From NCBI GenBank assembly GCA_031282535.1, contig JAITDM010000127.1:1-8231 (forward strand): a DNA stretch of 8,231 nucleotides. The letters run 5' to 3'. This stretch comes from Oscillospiraceae bacterium (GTDB taxonomy: Bacteria > Bacillota > Clostridia > Oscillospirales > UBA929). Made by a program: the position numbers and the translations under genes. The notes beneath the pieces are model-generated. The model was not told the DNA's origin. It did no database searches and worked only from the letters and a program-made list of their open reading frames with translations. Shown in pieces: positions 6,089 to 8,231 of the stretch; within the stretch, counting starts at the first letter, position 1, and the number at the start of each line of letters is the position of its first letter.

Positions 6089-6158
6089 CTCTGCTCCGGC
6101 TCATGAAGGGTAAGGCGTCAGGATGCTGAGAGAAGGCAAAATCAAAGAAGATAAGCTT

Positions 6159-6163
6159 AGGAG
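6159..6163 (+). promoter_or_regulatory. Ribosome binding site of the GH2 gene
   Basis: AGGAG is followed by 10 nt and then ATG 6174. This supports the start that gives a clean signal peptide (MHRKYGK then a hydrophobic run). Confidence 0.7.
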
Positions 6164-6173
6164 AGTGGATTGT

Positions 6174-8231
6174 ATGCATAGAAAGTATGGCAAGGCCGTG
6201 GCTTCATTCCTGGTCGTGTGCATGATGCTGTGGCAAACCGTTCCGGCCTTTGCGCTGTCCGAGACAGACGCCAGAGTCCGCGACGCCGCCGTTGGCGGCG
6301 CGCGCAGCGAGCTGTTCAACAGCGACTGGAAATTTTACGTTTCTACGGTGAACGCGAATGCCCAGGGGGTCGACTACGACGACTCCAAATGGGCGGATGT
6401 GGAGCTGCCCCACGACTGGCAGATACACCAGTTCGGCGCGAGCGCCACGAACAACGTGAGCACCATGTACGCAAACGGATACGGTTGGTACCGCAAGACG
6501 TTTTACTTGCCGCCGGAGGATGAGGGCAAAAACATCACCCTCCGTTTCGACGGCGTCTACATGGATGTCAACGTCTATATCAACGGGCAGATGCTGACGC
6601 TGAACCCCGCCGACACAGCCAGAACATGGGCCTACGGATACACGGTGTTCTATTTGGACATAACGGACTATCTGCATTACGGCAACACCCCGAATGTCGT
6701 CGCGGTCCGGTGCTGGTTCCAAAATGCAAATTCCAGATGGTATTCGGGCGCCGGCATTTACCGCAATGTATGGATGATCAAGACGGATCCCGTGCATGTC
6801 GCGCCCGACGGCACATACATCACGACAGACGGCGCGGGCGGCCATGTGACGATGGACACAGAGGTTGTCAACACGTCGGCGTCGGCGGTTGCGGGCGTGA
6901 CCGTGGCCCAGACATTGTACGACCCGGACGGCGTCCAGGTTGCCTCGGCATCGACTTCCATTGCGTCCATAGCGTCCGGCGTGACGGAAACAGTACAACA
7001 GACACTTTCCGTCGACAATCCGGCCTTGTGGGATATCGAAGACCCCAAACAGTACACGATGAAGACGACAGTCACGGGCGGCGGCGCCCATGACGAGTAC
7101 ATCACGAAATTTGGATTTCGCACGATTCTGGCCACACCCAAGGACGGCTTTTTCTTAAACGGCAGACGCGTCACACTCCAAGGCGTCTGTATGCACCACG
7201 ACCTGGGCGCTTTGGGCGCGGCCGTCAACTACCGCGCGGTGGAGCGGCAGTTGGAGATCATGCAGGAAATGGGCGTCAACGCCATCAGAACGGCCCACAA
7301 TCCGCCGACGCCCGAGCTGTTGGAGATATGCGACAGGATTGGGTTGATGGTCGTCACCGAGTCCTTCGACTGTTGGAGTTCGCAAAAAAATACCTATGAC
7401 TACGCGCGCTTTTTCAACAATTGGAGTGCCCTCGATGTGAGGAGCTGGGTCAGGCACGACCGCAACCATCCGAGCGTCATCATGTGGAGTTTGGGCAATG
7501 AGGTGGGCGGCGCCCACACGGACAGCGGCGCCATAGCGAGAGCCGCCAGACTGCACGAACTCGTGCGCGCGTCCGACCCACGGAAAAGCGCGTATACAAC
7601 GTATTCGACAAACGCCCCGGAAGATGCGAGCGGCCGGCCGATGCAAATCGGCGGGGAAGTCTTTGACGTGTTCGGCTACAACTACCTGGATATCAACATA
7701 CGCGGTGTAAACTTCACAAAGTGGCATGACAAATACCCGGATATGCCGATTTTTGGTGGGGAAACATCTTCGGCGGTGCGCAGCCGCGGGATCTATATGC
7801 TGCCGGATACCGCCACCTTCAGCACCACGGGCAACATGAGAAATCAGGCCTCCAGTTACGACAACCACATCCAAAGTTCCGCCAACGGGATCTACACAAA
7901 AACCGCCGCGGACGCGCACAAATCGGTCAGAGACTATTCGTTTAACATGGGCGAGTTCGTCTGGACGGGTTTCGACTATCTCGGCGAACCGTCGCCGTAT
8001 GGCGGCACCTCCAGCAACACAAACGCCAAAAACTCGTATTTTGGCATCGTGGACACGGCTGGACTGCCGAAGGACATCTACTATTTCTATCAAAGCATTT
8101 GGACGGACAAGCCGGTCCTGCACTTGCTGCCGTACTGGGCGCCGGTGTCAACCATCTCCTACAACGGCATAGACTCTCAGGACGGGGTGCCCGTTTGGGC
8201 GTATAGCAACGCGCACAGCGTGGAGCTGTTT
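6174..8231 (+). CDS. Secreted GH2 beta-galactosidase-like glycoside hydrolase, 3' end cut by window
   Basis: The frame stays open for 686 codons to the last base. A Sec signal peptide ends PAFA, with cleavage near residue 27. Residues about 45-205 form the GH2 sugar-binding jelly roll (LPHDWQ 78-83, WYRKTF 105-110, WYSGAGIYRNVW 189-200). Residues about 210-318 are the Ig-like middle domain. The catalytic barrel starts near DGFFLNGRRV (324-333), with R372 and H375 in IRTAHNPPT, acid/base E443 in SLGNEVG, and probable nucleophile E530 in FGGETSS. An EFVWTGFDYLGEP segment lies near 594-606. The last residues, VWAYSNAHSVELF, match the start of the C-terminal Ig-like domain (DUF4982 type) common in large GH2 beta-galactosidases, so several hundred residues may be missing. 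GH2 enzymes hydrolyse terminal beta-galactose, glucuronate or mannose by a retaining mechanism. Galactosidase is the best guess and is not proven. The gene has its own long leader and follows a terminator, so it is transcribed separately from the GH3-esterase gene. Confidence 0.94.
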   Translation, partial: MHRKYGKAVASFLVVCMMLWQTVPAFALSETDARVRDAAVGGARSELFNSDWKFYVSTVNANAQGVDYDDSKWADVELPHDWQIHQFGASATNNVSTMYANGYGWYRKTFYLPPEDEGKNITLRFDGVYMDVNVYINGQMLTLNPADTARTWAYGYTVFYLDITDYLHYGNTPNVVAVRCWFQNANSRWYSGAGIYRNVWMIKTDPVHVAPDGTYITTDGAGGHVTMDTEVVNTSASAVAGVTVAQTLYDPDGVQVASASTSIASIASGVTETVQQTLSVDNPALWDIEDPKQYTMKTTVTGGGAHDEYITKFGFRTILATPKDGFFLNGRRVTLQGVCMHHDLGALGAAVNYRAVERQLEIMQEMGVNAIRTAHNPPTPELLEICDRIGLMVVTESFDCWSSQKNTYDYARFFNNWSALDVRSWVRHDRNHPSVIMWSLGNEVGGAHTDSGAIARAARLHELVRASDPRKSAYTTYSTNAPEDASGRPMQIGGEVFDVFGYNYLDINIRGVNFTKWHDKYPDMPIFGGETSSAVRSRGIYMLPDTATFSTTGNMRNQASSYDNHIQSSANGIYTKTAADAHKSVRDYSFNMGEFVWTGFDYLGEPSPYGGTSSNTNAKNSYFGIVDTAGLPKDIYYFYQSIWTDKPVLHLLPYWAPVSTISYNGIDSQDGVPVWAYSNAHSVELF

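Noticed and set aside
5902..6129. Small frame in the GH2 leader (begins MRKPTKG)
   Set aside because: It is Arg/Gly/Pro/Cys-rich, crosses the structured element and the three-way junction, has no ribosome site, and has no protein similarity that I recognise.
796..8231. GH3-esterase and GH2 as one operon
   Set aside because: A perfect 20-bp terminator with seven T residues and a 635-bp spacer with its own leader element lie between them.
1..8231. CRISPR arrays, tRNA or rRNA genes, transposase or phage genes
   Set aside because: No regularly spaced direct repeats, cloverleaf with anticodon, rRNA signature or transposase frame was found on reading both strands.

Overview
The window looks like a chromosomal piece of a Gram-positive, fibre-degrading anaerobe, most likely an uncultured Clostridia/Oscillospiraceae-type gut or rumen bacterium. 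This is an inference. It rests on GC-rich genes separated by AT-rich spacers, good AGGAG-type ribosome sites, Sec signal peptides on very large secreted glycosidases, and U-tailed intrinsic terminators. No rRNA or other taxonomic marker is present.

Layout. Bases 1-312 are the 3' end of a small LURP-one-related (YxjI/tubby-like fold) protein, followed by a hairpin that may be its terminator. Bases 313-795 are a long regulatory spacer. Bases 796-5538 are one very large secreted gene that joins a complete family 3 glycoside hydrolase to an Ig-like plus alpha/beta-hydrolase esterase module. It ends in a very strong intrinsic terminator (5579-5628). Bases 5539-6173 are a second long spacer. From 6174 to the end of the window runs a secreted family 2 glycoside hydrolase (beta-galactosidase-like), which is cut by the window edge.

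All genes are on the + strand, but the terminator and the long leaders make the two hydrolases separate transcription units rather than an operon. Together they suggest extracellular trimming of decorated plant polysaccharide: the GH3 half removes terminal beta-linked sugars, the esterase half removes acyl or feruloyl groups, and the GH2 removes galactose-like side groups. The exact substrates cannot be read from sequence.

The most interesting signal is not protein. Both hydrolase genes carry a related element of about 55 nt in the 5' leader (around 660-713 and 5972-6027). The two copies differ mainly in ways that keep the same helices paired, including two fully compensated base pairs in the closing stem. 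A second, weaker block (about 426-481 and 5680-5738) is also shared farther upstream. These look like either a common leader-RNA regulator of secreted hydrolases or a dispersed structured repeat. The window alone cannot decide between them.
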